Positions 26,939-38,389 of a stretch of 64,000 nt of DNA are shown here, piece after piece. This DNA is from DASTFY01 sp963769115 (GTDB lineage: Bacteria; Actinomycetota; Acidimicrobiia; Acidimicrobiales; Ilumatobacteraceae): assembly GCA_963769115.1 (NCBI GenBank), contig CAVYKN010000010.1:248001-312000 (forward strand), read 5' to 3'. The notes beneath the pieces were generated by a model. That model was not told the origin of the DNA. It did not search any database and saw only the letters and a list, made by a program, of their open reading frames with translations. Every line of letters starts with the position of its first letter. The stretch's first letter is position 1. Made by a program: the position numbers and the translations under genes.

Positions 26939-28202
26939 GCTCGTGATCAGGGGCGGCACCGTGGTCGACGCCCGCGGCGCCCGGCGGGCCGATGTCGTGG
27001 TGGCGGACGGGCGCGTGGTCGCGGTGGGGGAGAACCTCACCGCCGACGAGGTCGTCGACGCCGGGGGCTGCATCGTGGCGCCGGGCCTCGTCGACCTCCA
27101 CAGCCACCTGCGCCAGCCGGGCCAGGAAGAGGCGGAGACCGTCGAGACCGGCAGCAGGGCGGGAGCGCTCGGCGGCTACACCGCGCTCGTGGCCATGCCC
27201 AACACCACGCCGGCCATCGACTCGGCGGCGATGGTCCACGAGGTGCTCGACCTCGGGCGCTCGGCGCTGTGCGACATCCACGTGGCCGGCGCCATCACCA
27301 TCGGGCGGGAGGGCGAGAAGCTGGCGCCGATCGGGGAGATGGCCGCGCTCGGAGTCCGGCTCTTCACCGACGACGGCCGGGGCGTGCAGGACGCCCGCCT
27401 GATGCGCCGAGCGATGGAGTACGCGTCGGACCTCGACGTGATCCTCGCCCAGCACTGCGAGGACGAGGCCATCGCCCAGGGCGGGGCCATGCACGAGGGG
27501 GAGTGGTCCAGCCGCCTCGGGCTCCCGGGCCAGCCGGCGGAGGCGGAAGAGCTGATGGTCCAGCGCGACCTGGCCCTCGCCCGGCTGACCGGCGCCCGGG
27601 TGCACTTCCAGCACCTGTCGACCGCCGGTTCCCTCGCCATGGTGCGGGCTGGCCGGGCGGCCGGACTGCCGGTCACGGCCGAGGCGACGACGCACCACTT
27701 CACGCTCACCCACGCCGCCTGCGCGGGCTACGACCCCGTCTTCAAGGTCAACCCGCCGTTGCGCACGGAAGAGGACCGGGAGGCGGTCCGGGCCGGCCTG
27801 GCGGACGGCGCGCTCGACGCCATCGCCACGGATCACGCCCCCCACGCCCCCCACTTGAAGGAGCTGCCCTTCGACCAGGCGCCGCCCGGGATGCTGGGCC
27901 TCGAGACGGCCCTGGCGCTGGCCCTGACCGAGCTCGAGCTGCCCATCGAGCAGGTGCTGGCCCTCATGTCCTGGCAGCCGGCGGCCATCGCCGGCCTGGT
28001 CGACCACGGAGGCCCGATCGAGCCCGGCCGGCCGGCCCACCTGTGCGTCATCGACCCGACCCACGAGTGGGTGGTCGACCCGGCCCTGCTGGCCAGCCGG
28101 GCCCGCAACACGCCCTACGCGGGCCGGCGCCTGCTGGGCAAGGTCCGTCACACCCTGCTCGGTGGCGAGCTGACCGTGCGGGACGGCGAGGCCCAGCGAT
28201 GA
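26931..28202 (+). CDS. pyrC: Dihydroorotase
   Basis: Cyclises carbamoyl-aspartate to dihydroorotate; type I dihydroorotase of 423 residues. Metal ligands are visible in DLHSHLRQPGQEEAETVETG (HxH), in the His of the HFQHLSTAGS strand, and in AIATDHAPH (Asp). A typical GGYTALVAMPNTTPAID follows the first motif. The C-terminal RNTPYAGRRLLGKVRHTLLGGELTVRDG is also family-typical. It starts inside the end of pyrB. Its stop is followed by the carA operator region rather than by a tight junction. Confidence 0.95.
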   Translation: MPELVIRGGTVVDARGARRADVVVADGRVVAVGENLTADEVVDAGGCIVAPGLVDLHSHLRQPGQEEAETVETGSRAGALGGYTALVAMPNTTPAIDSAAMVHEVLDLGRSALCDIHVAGAITIGREGEKLAPIGEMAALGVRLFTDDGRGVQDARLMRRAMEYASDLDVILAQHCEDEAIAQGGAMHEGEWSSRLGLPGQPAEAEELMVQRDLALARLTGARVHFQHLSTAGSLAMVRAGRAAGLPVTAEATTHHFTLTHAACAGYDPVFKVNPPLRTEEDREAVRAGLADGALDAIATDHAPHAPHLKELPFDQAPPGMLGLETALALALTELELPIEQVLALMSWQPAAIAGLVDHGGPIEPGRPAHLCVIDPTHEWVVDPALLASRARNTPYAGRRLLGKVRHTLLGGELTVRDGEAQR

Positions 28203-28214
28203 CGCGACGGCGCT

Positions 28215-28254
28215 GCTTGCATGGTCAATCGATACGATGCATGACCATGCAAGC
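28215..28254. promoter_or_regulatory. Inverted-repeat operator upstream of carA, probably ArgR
   Basis: Perfect 13-bp arms GCTTGCATGGTCA (28215-28227) and TGACCATGCAAGC (28242-28254) flank a 14-nt spacer that contains a TACGAT -10-like box (28233-28238). The core GCATGGTCA-N14-TGAYCATGC recurs with identical spacing in front of argC (51528-51559) and nowhere else that I noticed. Sharing by carA and argC points to ArgR as the ligand. It implies a separate promoter for carAB-pyrDF. Confidence 0.7.
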
Positions 28255-28326
28255 TGCTCCGGTTCTCGCGGCGTCCAGTACCGCTGGGCGACACGGAACG
28301 CCGCGAGAAACCCTGGGGGGCGCCCG

Positions 28327-29514
28327 ATGAGCGCGGCGCGGGTCGCACCGCGGGAGGGCGCGCTCGTCCTGGCCGACGGATCTGTCTTCGAGGGCGAGCT
28401 GATCGGAGCCGAACCGGCCAGCGGTGTCGCCGCGGGCGAGGTGGTCTTCAACACGGTCCTGTCGGGCTACCAGGAGGTCCTGACCGACCCGAGCTACGCC
28501 GGCCAGATCATCTCCTTCACGAACCCCCACATCGGCAACTACGGCGTGAACCGGACAGACTTCGAGGCCCGCCGCCCGTTCTGCCGCGGCGTGGTGGTCC
28601 GGGAGCTGGCCCGGCGCCGCTCCAACTGGCGGGCCGACGGTGATCTCGACAGCCTGCTCAGGGGCTACGGCATCGCCGGCATCGCCGGCATCGACACCCG
28701 GCGGCTCACCCGCCTGCTCCGTGACGGCGGCGCGGTGCCAGGTGCGTTCGGTGACGCTCCCGAAGCCGTCCTGCGGGCCGTGGCCCGCGGCGAGCCGGGG
28801 ACGGGCGGGGTCGACCTCGTGCACGAGGTGACGACGAACCGGCCGTACACCGTCGTCGGCAGCGGTCCGTTCCGGGTCGTGGCCTACGACTTCGGCATCA
28901 AGCGGACCATCCTGCGCCAGCTCGCCGGGCTCGGGACGGTCGAGGTGGTACCGGCCGGCACGCCCGCCGCCGACGTCCTGGCCCGGGAGCCGGACGGTGT
29001 GTTCCTGTCCAACGGACCCGGGGACCCGGCGATGGTGCCGTACGCGGTCGAGGCCGTCGGGGCCCTCATCGGCGAGGTCCCGGTGTTCGGCATCTGCCTC
29101 GGTCACCAGTTGCTGGCCCGGGCCATCGGCGCGGTGACGGTGAAGCTCCCGTTCGGTCACCACGGCGGCAACCACCCGGTGCAGCAGCTCTCCAGCGGCC
29201 GGGTGGAGATCACCAGCCAGAACCACAACTTCGCGGTCGCCGCCGACTCGCTGGCCGGACGGGCCGAGCTCACCCACGTCAACCTCAACGACGGCGTGTG
29301 CGAGGGGATGCGGGTGCTCGGCGCGCCCGCCTTCAGCGTGCAGTACCACCCCGAGGCCGGGCCTGGCCCCCACGACAGCCGGTACCTGTTCGACGAGTTC
29401 GCCGGCCTGATGGCGACCTCCCGCGGGTGGAGCGACTTCGCGACGACGGCCCCGCAGGGTCACGAGCCCGGCGAGCCGGCCGGCCTGCCCGATCCCGATC
29501 CGGTGCCATCTTGA
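28327..29514 (+). CDS. carA: Carbamoyl-phosphate synthase small subunit
   Basis: Glutamine amidotransferase subunit that feeds ammonia to CarB. The N-terminal domain has ALVLADGSVFEGELIG, EVVFNTVLSGYQEVLTDPSYAGQII and GNYGVN; the class I GATase domain has FGICLGHQLLARAIG (nucleophile Cys) and FSVQYHPEAGPGPHDS (His-Glu). 395 residues. A GGGGGG run about 6 nt before the ATG serves as ribosome-binding site. It is separated from pyrC by 124 bp holding the putative ArgR operator, and followed by carB after 13 bp. Confidence 0.96.
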   Translation: MSAARVAPREGALVLADGSVFEGELIGAEPASGVAAGEVVFNTVLSGYQEVLTDPSYAGQIISFTNPHIGNYGVNRTDFEARRPFCRGVVVRELARRRSNWRADGDLDSLLRGYGIAGIAGIDTRRLTRLLRDGGAVPGAFGDAPEAVLRAVARGEPGTGGVDLVHEVTTNRPYTVVGSGPFRVVAYDFGIKRTILRQLAGLGTVEVVPAGTPAADVLAREPDGVFLSNGPGDPAMVPYAVEAVGALIGEVPVFGICLGHQLLARAIGAVTVKLPFGHHGGNHPVQQLSSGRVEITSQNHNFAVAADSLAGRAELTHVNLNDGVCEGMRVLGAPAFSVQYHPEAGPGPHDSRYLFDEFAGLMATSRGWSDFATTAPQGHEPGEPAGLPDPDPVPS

Positions 29515-29527
29515 GAGAGGCAGCCTG

Positions 29528-32850
<3,323 letters not shown>

Positions 32851-32854
<4 letters not shown>

Positions 32855-33834
32855 CGCGCCGCTGGAGGGCCGGCCGCACCCGGCCCGGCTCTCCGCCCGA
32901 GTCGCAACCGCCCGACATGACCGTGCGCATCGGCTCCGTCACGCTGCCGAACCCGGTGATGACGGCGTCGGGCACCTCCGGCCACGGCGCCGAGCTGGCG
33001 CCCTACGTGGACCTCGGGGCGCTCGGTGCCGTCGTGGTCAAGTCCCTGGCCGCGTTCGCGTGGGCCGGCAACCCGGCTCCCCGGCTGCACCCGACACCGG
33101 CGGGGATGCTCAACGCCGTCGGGCTCCAGGGCCCGGGGGTGGCGGCCTGGCTGCGGGACGACCTGCCGGGTCTGTTGCAGGCCGGGGCGCGCGTGGTGGC
33201 CAGCATCTGGGGGCGGACGGTCGACGAGTACCGCGCGGCGGCCGACCTCCTGGCCCGCGCTCCGGCCGAGGTGGTCGCCGTCGAGGTCAACCTCTCCTGT
33301 CCCAACTTGGAGGACCGCCGGCACATGTTCTCCCATTCGGCGACGGCCACCCGGGCGGCGATGGAGGCCACAGCCGGGTGCCGGCGCCCCCGGTGGGCCA
33401 AGCTCGGCGCCACGACCCACGAGCTTCCCGACATCGCCCTGGCCGCCCGTGACGGGGGAGCGGAGGCGGTCACGCTCGTCAACACCCTGCTCGGCCTGGT
33501 GCTCGACCCCCGCACGGGCCGGGCCGTGCTGGGCAACGGCGGGGGTGGGCTCTCCGGGCCGGCCATCCGCCCCGTCGCCGTGCGAGCGGTGTTCGACGTG
33601 GCCGCGGCGGCGCCCGACCTCCCCATCGTCGGTGTCGGTGGCATCGCCACCGGCGAGCACGCCGCCGAGCTGCTGCTGGCGGGTGCCGGCGCGGTACAGG
33701 TCGGGACGGCCACCTTCGCCGACCCGCGGGCGCCGGCCCGGGTGCTCGCCGAGCTGCAGGAGTGGGTGGCGGACCGTGGCCTGGCGTCGGTCGGCCAGGC
33801 CGTCGCCGCCGCGCACCGAGGAGGCCTCCCGTGA
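32851..33834 (+). CDS. pyrD: Dihydroorotate dehydrogenase, class 1 (catalytic subunit type)
   Basis: Oxidises dihydroorotate to orotate with FMN. After about 22 poorly conserved residues it reads MTVRIGSVTLPNPVMTASGTSGHG, VVKSLAAFAWAGNPAPRL, then VVAVEVNLSCPNLED, where Cys is the catalytic base of class 1 enzymes (class 2 has Ser). The FMN-binding end is IVGVGGIATGEHAAELLLAGAGAVQVGTA. The GTG at 32851 overlaps the carB stop; an ATG at 32917 would remove the N-terminal extension. No pyrK (FAD/FeS electron-transfer subunit) is in the operon, although class 1B enzymes usually need one. Confidence 0.92.
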
Positions 33835-34548
33835 CGTCACCGCATCCCGCCCGCGACCATCTCGCCCTGGCGCTCGACGTGGACTCGCTGGACGAGGCCC
33901 TGGCCATGGTGCGCGAGCTGCACCCGTGGTTCGGGGTGGTGAAGGTCGGGCTGCAGCTCTTCACCGCCGCCGGGCCGGTCGCGCTCACGGCCCCGCTCGC
34001 GCTGGGCGTCGATGCGGAACTGGACGTGTTCGCCGACCTCAAGCTGCACGACATCCCGAACACCGTCGGCGGGGCGGCCCGCGTGATCGGCCGGTCGGGC
34101 GCGCGCTACCTGACCACCCACACCGCCGGGGGCGAGGTGATGGTGGCCGCCGCGATGGAGGGGTTCGAGCAGGGCGCCGCCGAGGCCGGGCACCCGGCGC
34201 CGGTCACGCTCGGGGTGACGGTGCTCACGAGCGACGGCGCCGCCGGGCAGGACGTGTTCGACCAGCGGGTCGGCCGTGGCCCGGGCCGTGGGCTGCCCCG
34301 GCCTGGTCTGCTCGCCGCTGGACGTGGCCCGGGCCCGCGCTGCGTACCCGGGCGCGGTGACCGTCTGCCCCGGCGTCCGGCCCGCCGGCGCCTCGGCGGA
34401 CGACCAGGCGCGGATCGCCACGCCCGGCGCCACCGCCGCCGCCGGTGCCGACATCCTGGTCGTCGGCCGCGCTGTCACGGCCGCTCCCGACCCGAGGCGA
34501 GCAGCAGGGGCCGTGGCCGACGAGGTCGCGGAGGCGCTCGGGGCCTGA
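33831..34548 (+). CDS. pyrF: Orotidine 5'-phosphate decarboxylase (one frameshift)
   Basis: Last step to UMP. HLALALDVDSLDEALAMVREL opens the barrel and VFADLKLHDIPNTVGGAA holds the catalytic Asp-Lys-Asp set; VTLGVTVLTS follows. One surplus base near 34270 (after FDQRVG) is needed to reach VARAVGCPGLVCSPLDVARAR, VTVCPGVRPAGASADDQ and DILVVGRAVTAAPDP, the phosphate-binding end. Corrected length is about 238 residues. GTG start coupled to pyrD. Confidence 0.92.
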
Positions 34549-34602
34549 GCCGGCCGGTCGACCTGCAGGTCAGGATGCCCAAGGGCCGCCAGAAGGGCGC
34601 GC

Positions 34603-34608
34603 TAGGGT
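34603..34608 (+). promoter_or_regulatory. Probable -10 box of mihF, leaderless
   Basis: TAGGGT lies 7 nt before the mihF ATG. mihF can thus be transcribed independently of the pyr operon. Confidence 0.45.
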
Positions 34609-34615
34609 GCTCCGC

Positions 34616-34930
34616 ATGGCTACGCCCCCGACCCTCAGCCCCGAACAGCGCGAAGCGGCGCTGCAGAAGGCGGCCGAGGCCCGTAAGGCCTTCGCCGTGA
34701 CCAAGGAGAAGCTCAAGATGGGCTCTCTGACCTTGGGCGAGGCCCTCGACCGGGCCGACTCGGAGGACGCCATCGGCCGGCTCAAGGTGGTCACCTTCCT
34801 GGAGTCCCTGCCCGGCGTGGGCAAGGTCAAGGCCCGCCGCCTGATGGAGGAGATCGGCATCGCCGAGAACCGCCGGGTCAAGGGCCTCGGCGACCAGCAG
34901 CGCCAGGCGTTGCGCCAGCAGCTTGGCTGA
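34616..34930 (+). CDS. mihF: Integration host factor, actinobacterial type (mIHF)
   Basis: Small helical nucleoid protein found in Actinobacteria, unrelated in fold to the HU/IHF of Proteobacteria. 104 residues: LSPEQREAALQKAAEARKAFAVTKEKLKMGSLTLGEAL, then the helix-two-turns-helix DNA-binding part FLESLPGVGKVKARRLMEEIGIAENRRVKGLG. It binds DNA with little sequence specificity and supports site-specific recombination and chromosome organisation. Its end overlaps gmk, as in mycobacteria. This is a strong phylum marker. Confidence 0.95.
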   Translation: MATPPTLSPEQREAALQKAAEARKAFAVTKEKLKMGSLTLGEALDRADSEDAIGRLKVVTFLESLPGVGKVKARRLMEEIGIAENRRVKGLGDQQRQALRQQLG

Positions 34931-35543
34931 GCCGCAACCGACGCCTGCCCCCACATCGAGCGGGAGCTCTCCCCTCGTCATCGTCGTGTCCGGCCCCGGC
35001 GGGGTCGGCAAGAGCACCATCGTCGACGCGCTCGTCGATCGGGACTCCCGCCTCTGGTTGAGCAGATCGTGGACGACGCGGGCCCGCCGCGACGGCGAGC
35101 CGGGATCGGCCTACGTCTTCGTCGACCGCGCCGCGTTCGAGGACCGGATCCGGGCCGGCGGGTTCGTCGAGTGGACCGAGTTCCTGGGCAACTACTACGG
35201 CACCCCGACCCCGGAGGTGCCCCTCGGCCGGGACCTGGTGCTCGAGATCGAGGTCGACGGCGCCCGCCAGATCAAGTCGCTGCAGCCCGACGCGGTCCTC
35301 ATCTTCGTCCTGCCGCCCACCCGTGACGAGCAGCAGCGGCGCCTGGTGGGCCGGGGCGACCCCCACGCCAAGGTGGTGCAGCGGCTCCAGAAGGCCGAGG
35401 ACGAGGAGCCCGTCGGCATGGCCCTCGCCGACCACGTGGTCGTCAACGGCGATCTCGAGCAGACGATCAAGGAGATGCTGGACATCATCGAGGCTGTTCG
35501 CACCGAGCCCGGCCGCTCGGCACCGGGCCGGGGCCAGCCCTGA
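34923..35543 (+). CDS. gmk: Guanylate kinase
   Basis: GMP + ATP to GDP + ADP. LVIVVSGPGGVGKSTIVDALVDRD is the P-loop; LSRSWTTRARRDGEPGSAYVFVDRAAFEDRIRAGGFVEWTEFLGNYYGTP is the GMP-binding domain with conserved Ser, Arg and Tyr, and LVLEIEVDGARQIK follows. The TTG at 34923 overlaps the mihF stop and gives an N-terminal extension of about 16 residues before the P-loop strand. It lies upstream of rpoZ and coaBC, the usual order. Confidence 0.95.
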   Translation: MAEPQPTPAPTSSGSSPLVIVVSGPGGVGKSTIVDALVDRDSRLWLSRSWTTRARRDGEPGSAYVFVDRAAFEDRIRAGGFVEWTEFLGNYYGTPTPEVPLGRDLVLEIEVDGARQIKSLQPDAVLIFVLPPTRDEQQRRLVGRGDPHAKVVQRLQKAEDEEPVGMALADHVVVNGDLEQTIKEMLDIIEAVRTEPGRSAPGRGQP

Positions 35544-35606
35544 GGTGATCCGCCGGTGAGGGGTACCGGCAGGTAAGCTTGTCCGGCTCACACTGCCGGA
35601 GGACGG

Positions 35607-35912
35607 ATGGCGCGAACCCACGACACGATGATGAACCCTGCCATCGAGGAGCTCCTCGGCCGGGTCGACTCCAAGTTCGCCCTGGTGACACTGGCGTCCC
35701 GCCGGGCCCGGCAGATCAACTCCTACTTCGGGCAGCTCGGGGAAGGCCTGGGTGCCGTCGTGCCTCCGCAGGTGACCTCGGTGTCCCGCAAGCCGCTCTC
35801 GATCGGCTTCGAGGAGATCGCCGCCGACAAGATCGTCCCCGTCGAGCTCCCCGAGGAGCCCGAGGACGGCGCGGCCGTGGCGGGCGACGAGGGGCCCGAG
35901 CAGATCGGCTGA
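35607..35912 (+). CDS. rpoZ: DNA-directed RNA polymerase omega subunit
   Basis: Chaperone-like RNA polymerase subunit that stabilises beta'. 101 residues: MNPAIEELLGRVDSKFALVTLASRRARQINSYF is the signature, followed by the actinobacterial KPLSIGFEEIAADKIVPVE. GGAGGACGG precedes the ATG. A TAAGCT box (about 35573-35578) in the 63-bp gap after gmk could be a promoter. The C-terminal 15 residues are acidic and variable. Confidence 0.95.
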   Translation: MARTHDTMMNPAIEELLGRVDSKFALVTLASRRARQINSYFGQLGEGLGAVVPPQVTSVSRKPLSIGFEEIAADKIVPVELPEEPEDGAAVAGDEGPEQIG

Positions 35913-35919
35913 ACGAGCC

Positions 35920-37167
35920 ATGAGCGTGCTCGCAGGGCGGCGGATCGTCCTGGGGGTGTCGGGCGGGATCGCCGCCTACAAGGCCATCGAGGTCTGCCGC
36001 CGCCTCGTCGACGCGGGCGCGCACGTGGCGCCGGTGCTGACCCGGGGCGCGGAGCGCTTCGTCGGGCTGACGACGTTCGCCGCCCTGGCCTCGGAGCCCC
36101 CGCACACCTCACTGTGGGACGACGCCGACCCCATCCCGCACACTCGGCTGGGGCAGACCGCCGACCTGGTGGTGGTGGCGCCGGCCACGGCGCGGCTCAT
36201 CGGCTCCTACACCGCGGGGATCTCGAGCGATCTGCTGGTCGCCACCCTGCTGGCCACGAGGGCGCCCGTCGTCCTCTGCCCCGCCATGCACACGGAGATG
36301 TGGGAGCACCCCGCCGTCCAGGAGAACCTGGCCACGTTGCGACGTCGCGGTGTCCATGTGGTGGACCCCGGCGTCGGTCGCCTGGCCGGAGGCGACGTCG
36401 GGTCCGGCCGCCTGGCCGATCCCGAGACCATCGTGGCCGCCGCCGAGCAGGCCCTCTCGCCGTCCGACCTGGCCGGCCTCCACGTGCTGGTGACCGCGGG
36501 CGGCACCCGCGAGCCCATCGACGCCGTGCGGGTCATCACCAACCGGTCGTCGGGCAAGCAGGGGTACGCGGTGGCGGTCGAAGCGGTGCGCCGGGGCGCC
36601 AAGGTCACGCTGGTGTCGACCGTGGCCGGATCGGTGCCCGCGGGGGTGGACGTGATCCCCGTGGAGACGGCGGCCGAGATGGCCGACGCCGTGTTCGGTC
36701 GCTCCGATCAGGCCGACGTGGTCGTGATGGCCGCCGCGGTCGCCGACTTCCGCCCCGTGGCGCCGGCCGAGGGCAAGATCAAGAAGGACGCCGGGCCGCC
36801 CCGCATCGAGCTCGAGCCCACCGTCGACATCCTGGCCGAGCTGGGCGGGCGCAAGCGTCCCGGCCAGGTGCTGGTGGGTTTCGCGGCGGAGACGTCCGAC
36901 GTCGCCGAGCACGCCGCGGAGAAGCTGCGCCGCAAGCACCTCGACCTGATCGTGGCCAACGACGTCTCGGCCCCGGGCGTCGGCTTCGAGCACGACACGA
37001 ACGCCGTGACCATCATCGATCGGGACGGCATGGTGCAGAATGTCCCACTGGCCGACAAGCGGCACGTGGCCGCGGCCGTCCTCGACGCTGTCGTGACGGC
37101 GGCTGGTCGTAGACCGGATCAGGCCCCACCGAACAAGCCACAGCACAACCCACAGGAGCAGACGTGA
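35920..37167 (+). CDS. coaBC: Coenzyme A biosynthesis bifunctional protein CoaBC
   Basis: Joins 4'-phosphopantothenate to Cys (CoaB, CTP-dependent) and decarboxylates the product (CoaC, FMN). The N-terminal flavoprotein half has RRIVLGVSGGIAAYKAIEVCRRL, ADLVVVAPATARLIGSYTAGISSDLL and VLCPAMHTEMWEHPAV; the C-terminal half has VLVTAGGTREPIDAVRVITNRSSGKQGYA, VMAAAVADFRPV, KIKKD and LIVANDV. 415 residues, intact. Stop overlaps the GTG of metK. Confidence 0.96.
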   Translation: MSVLAGRRIVLGVSGGIAAYKAIEVCRRLVDAGAHVAPVLTRGAERFVGLTTFAALASEPPHTSLWDDADPIPHTRLGQTADLVVVAPATARLIGSYTAGISSDLLVATLLATRAPVVLCPAMHTEMWEHPAVQENLATLRRRGVHVVDPGVGRLAGGDVGSGRLADPETIVAAAEQALSPSDLAGLHVLVTAGGTREPIDAVRVITNRSSGKQGYAVAVEAVRRGAKVTLVSTVAGSVPAGVDVIPVETAAEMADAVFGRSDQADVVVMAAAVADFRPVAPAEGKIKKDAGPPRIELEPTVDILAELGGRKRPGQVLVGFAAETSDVAEHAAEKLRRKHLDLIVANDVSAPGVGFEHDTNAVTIIDRDGMVQNVPLADKRHVAAAVLDAVVTAAGRRPDQAPPNKPQHNPQEQT

Positions 37168-38360
37168 GCCGTTGTTGGACCTTCACCTCGGAATCGGTCA
37201 CCGAGGGCCATCCGGACAAGATCGCCGACCAGGTGTCGGATGCGGTCCTGGACGCCATCCTGGCCGCGGACCCCGACGGCCGCGTGGCCTGCGAGACGCT
37301 GCTCACGACCGGCCTGTGCGTCGTGGCCGGTGAGGTCACGACCCGGGAGTACGTCGACATCCCCACGATCGCCCGCAACACCATCAAGTCCATCGGGTAC
37401 GACCGGGAGAGCTTCGGCTTCGACGGCAACACCTGCGGCGTGATCGTGGCGATCGACGAGCAGAGCCCCGACATCGGCCAGGGCGTCGACACCTCGGAGG
37501 AGGTGCGGTCGGGCAAGAGCGGCGAGGACCTGCTCAACGCCCAGGGCGCGGGCGACCAGGGGATGATGTTCGGCTACGCCTGCAACGAGACCGACGCGCT
37601 CATGCCCCTCCCCATCTGGCTGGCCCACCGCATGGCCGAACGCCTGGCCGAGGCGCGGCGCTCCGACGTCATCCCGTACCTCCGCCCCGACGGCAAGACC
37701 CAGGTCACGTTCGACTACGAGGGTTCGGAGCCGGTGCGGTTGCGGACCGTGCTCATCTCCACCCAACACGCGCCGGGCATCGACCGGGATTCCATGATCC
37801 GGCCCGACCTGATCGAGCACGTCATCCGGCCCGTCGTTCCCGAGAAGTTCCGTGACGACGACTACACCGTGCTGGTCAATCCCACGGGCCAGTTCGTCCT
37901 CGGCGGCCCGCACGCCGACACCGGGTTGACGGGGCGCAAGATCATCGTCGACACCTACGGCGGCATGGCCCGCCACGGCGGCGGCGCCTTCAGCGGCAAG
38001 GACCCGTCGAAGGTCGACCGCTCGGCTGCCTACGCGGCCCGCTGGGTGGCCAAGCACGTGGTGGCGTCCGGCGCCGCTGCCCGCTGCGAGGTGCAGGTGG
38101 CCTACGCCATCGGCGTCGCCCAGCCGGTGTCGATCCTCGTCGAGACCTTCGGCACCGAGACGGTCGAGCCGTCCCGCATCGAGCAGGCCGTCCGCGACGT
38201 GTTCGACCTGCGGCCCGCGGCCATCATCAACGAGCTCAACCTGCGCCAGCCGATCTACCGCCGCACGGCGGCCTACGGCCACTTCGGGCGGGACGAGCCA
38301 GGGTTCACGTGGGAGCAGCTCGGCAACCTGGAGAGCTTCAAGGCGGCGGTCGGGGCCTGA
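37164..38360 (+). CDS. metK: S-adenosylmethionine synthase
   Basis: ATP + methionine to AdoMet. The 398-residue protein shows FTSESVTEGHPDKIADQVSDAVLD, GNTCGVIVAIDEQSPDI, NAQGAGDQGMMFGYACNET (signature 1), GGPHADTGLTGRKIIVDTYGG and GGGAFSGKDPSKVDRSAAY (signature 2). Because its GTG overlaps coaBC there is no leader, so no SAM riboswitch. Intact. Confidence 0.97.
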   Translation: MSRCWTFTSESVTEGHPDKIADQVSDAVLDAILAADPDGRVACETLLTTGLCVVAGEVTTREYVDIPTIARNTIKSIGYDRESFGFDGNTCGVIVAIDEQSPDIGQGVDTSEEVRSGKSGEDLLNAQGAGDQGMMFGYACNETDALMPLPIWLAHRMAERLAEARRSDVIPYLRPDGKTQVTFDYEGSEPVRLRTVLISTQHAPGIDRDSMIRPDLIEHVIRPVVPEKFRDDDYTVLVNPTGQFVLGGPHADTGLTGRKIIVDTYGGMARHGGGAFSGKDPSKVDRSAAYAARWVAKHVVASGAAARCEVQVAYAIGVAQPVSILVETFGTETVEPSRIEQAVRDVFDLRPAAIINELNLRQPIYRRTAAYGHFGRDEPGFTWEQLGNLESFKAAVGA

Positions 38361-38389
38361 ACCAGGCCCAGAACACAGCCGGGCCGCCG

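Noticed and set aside
37100..37170. SAM riboswitch upstream of metK
   Set aside because: metK starts inside the coaBC stop region, leaving no leader.
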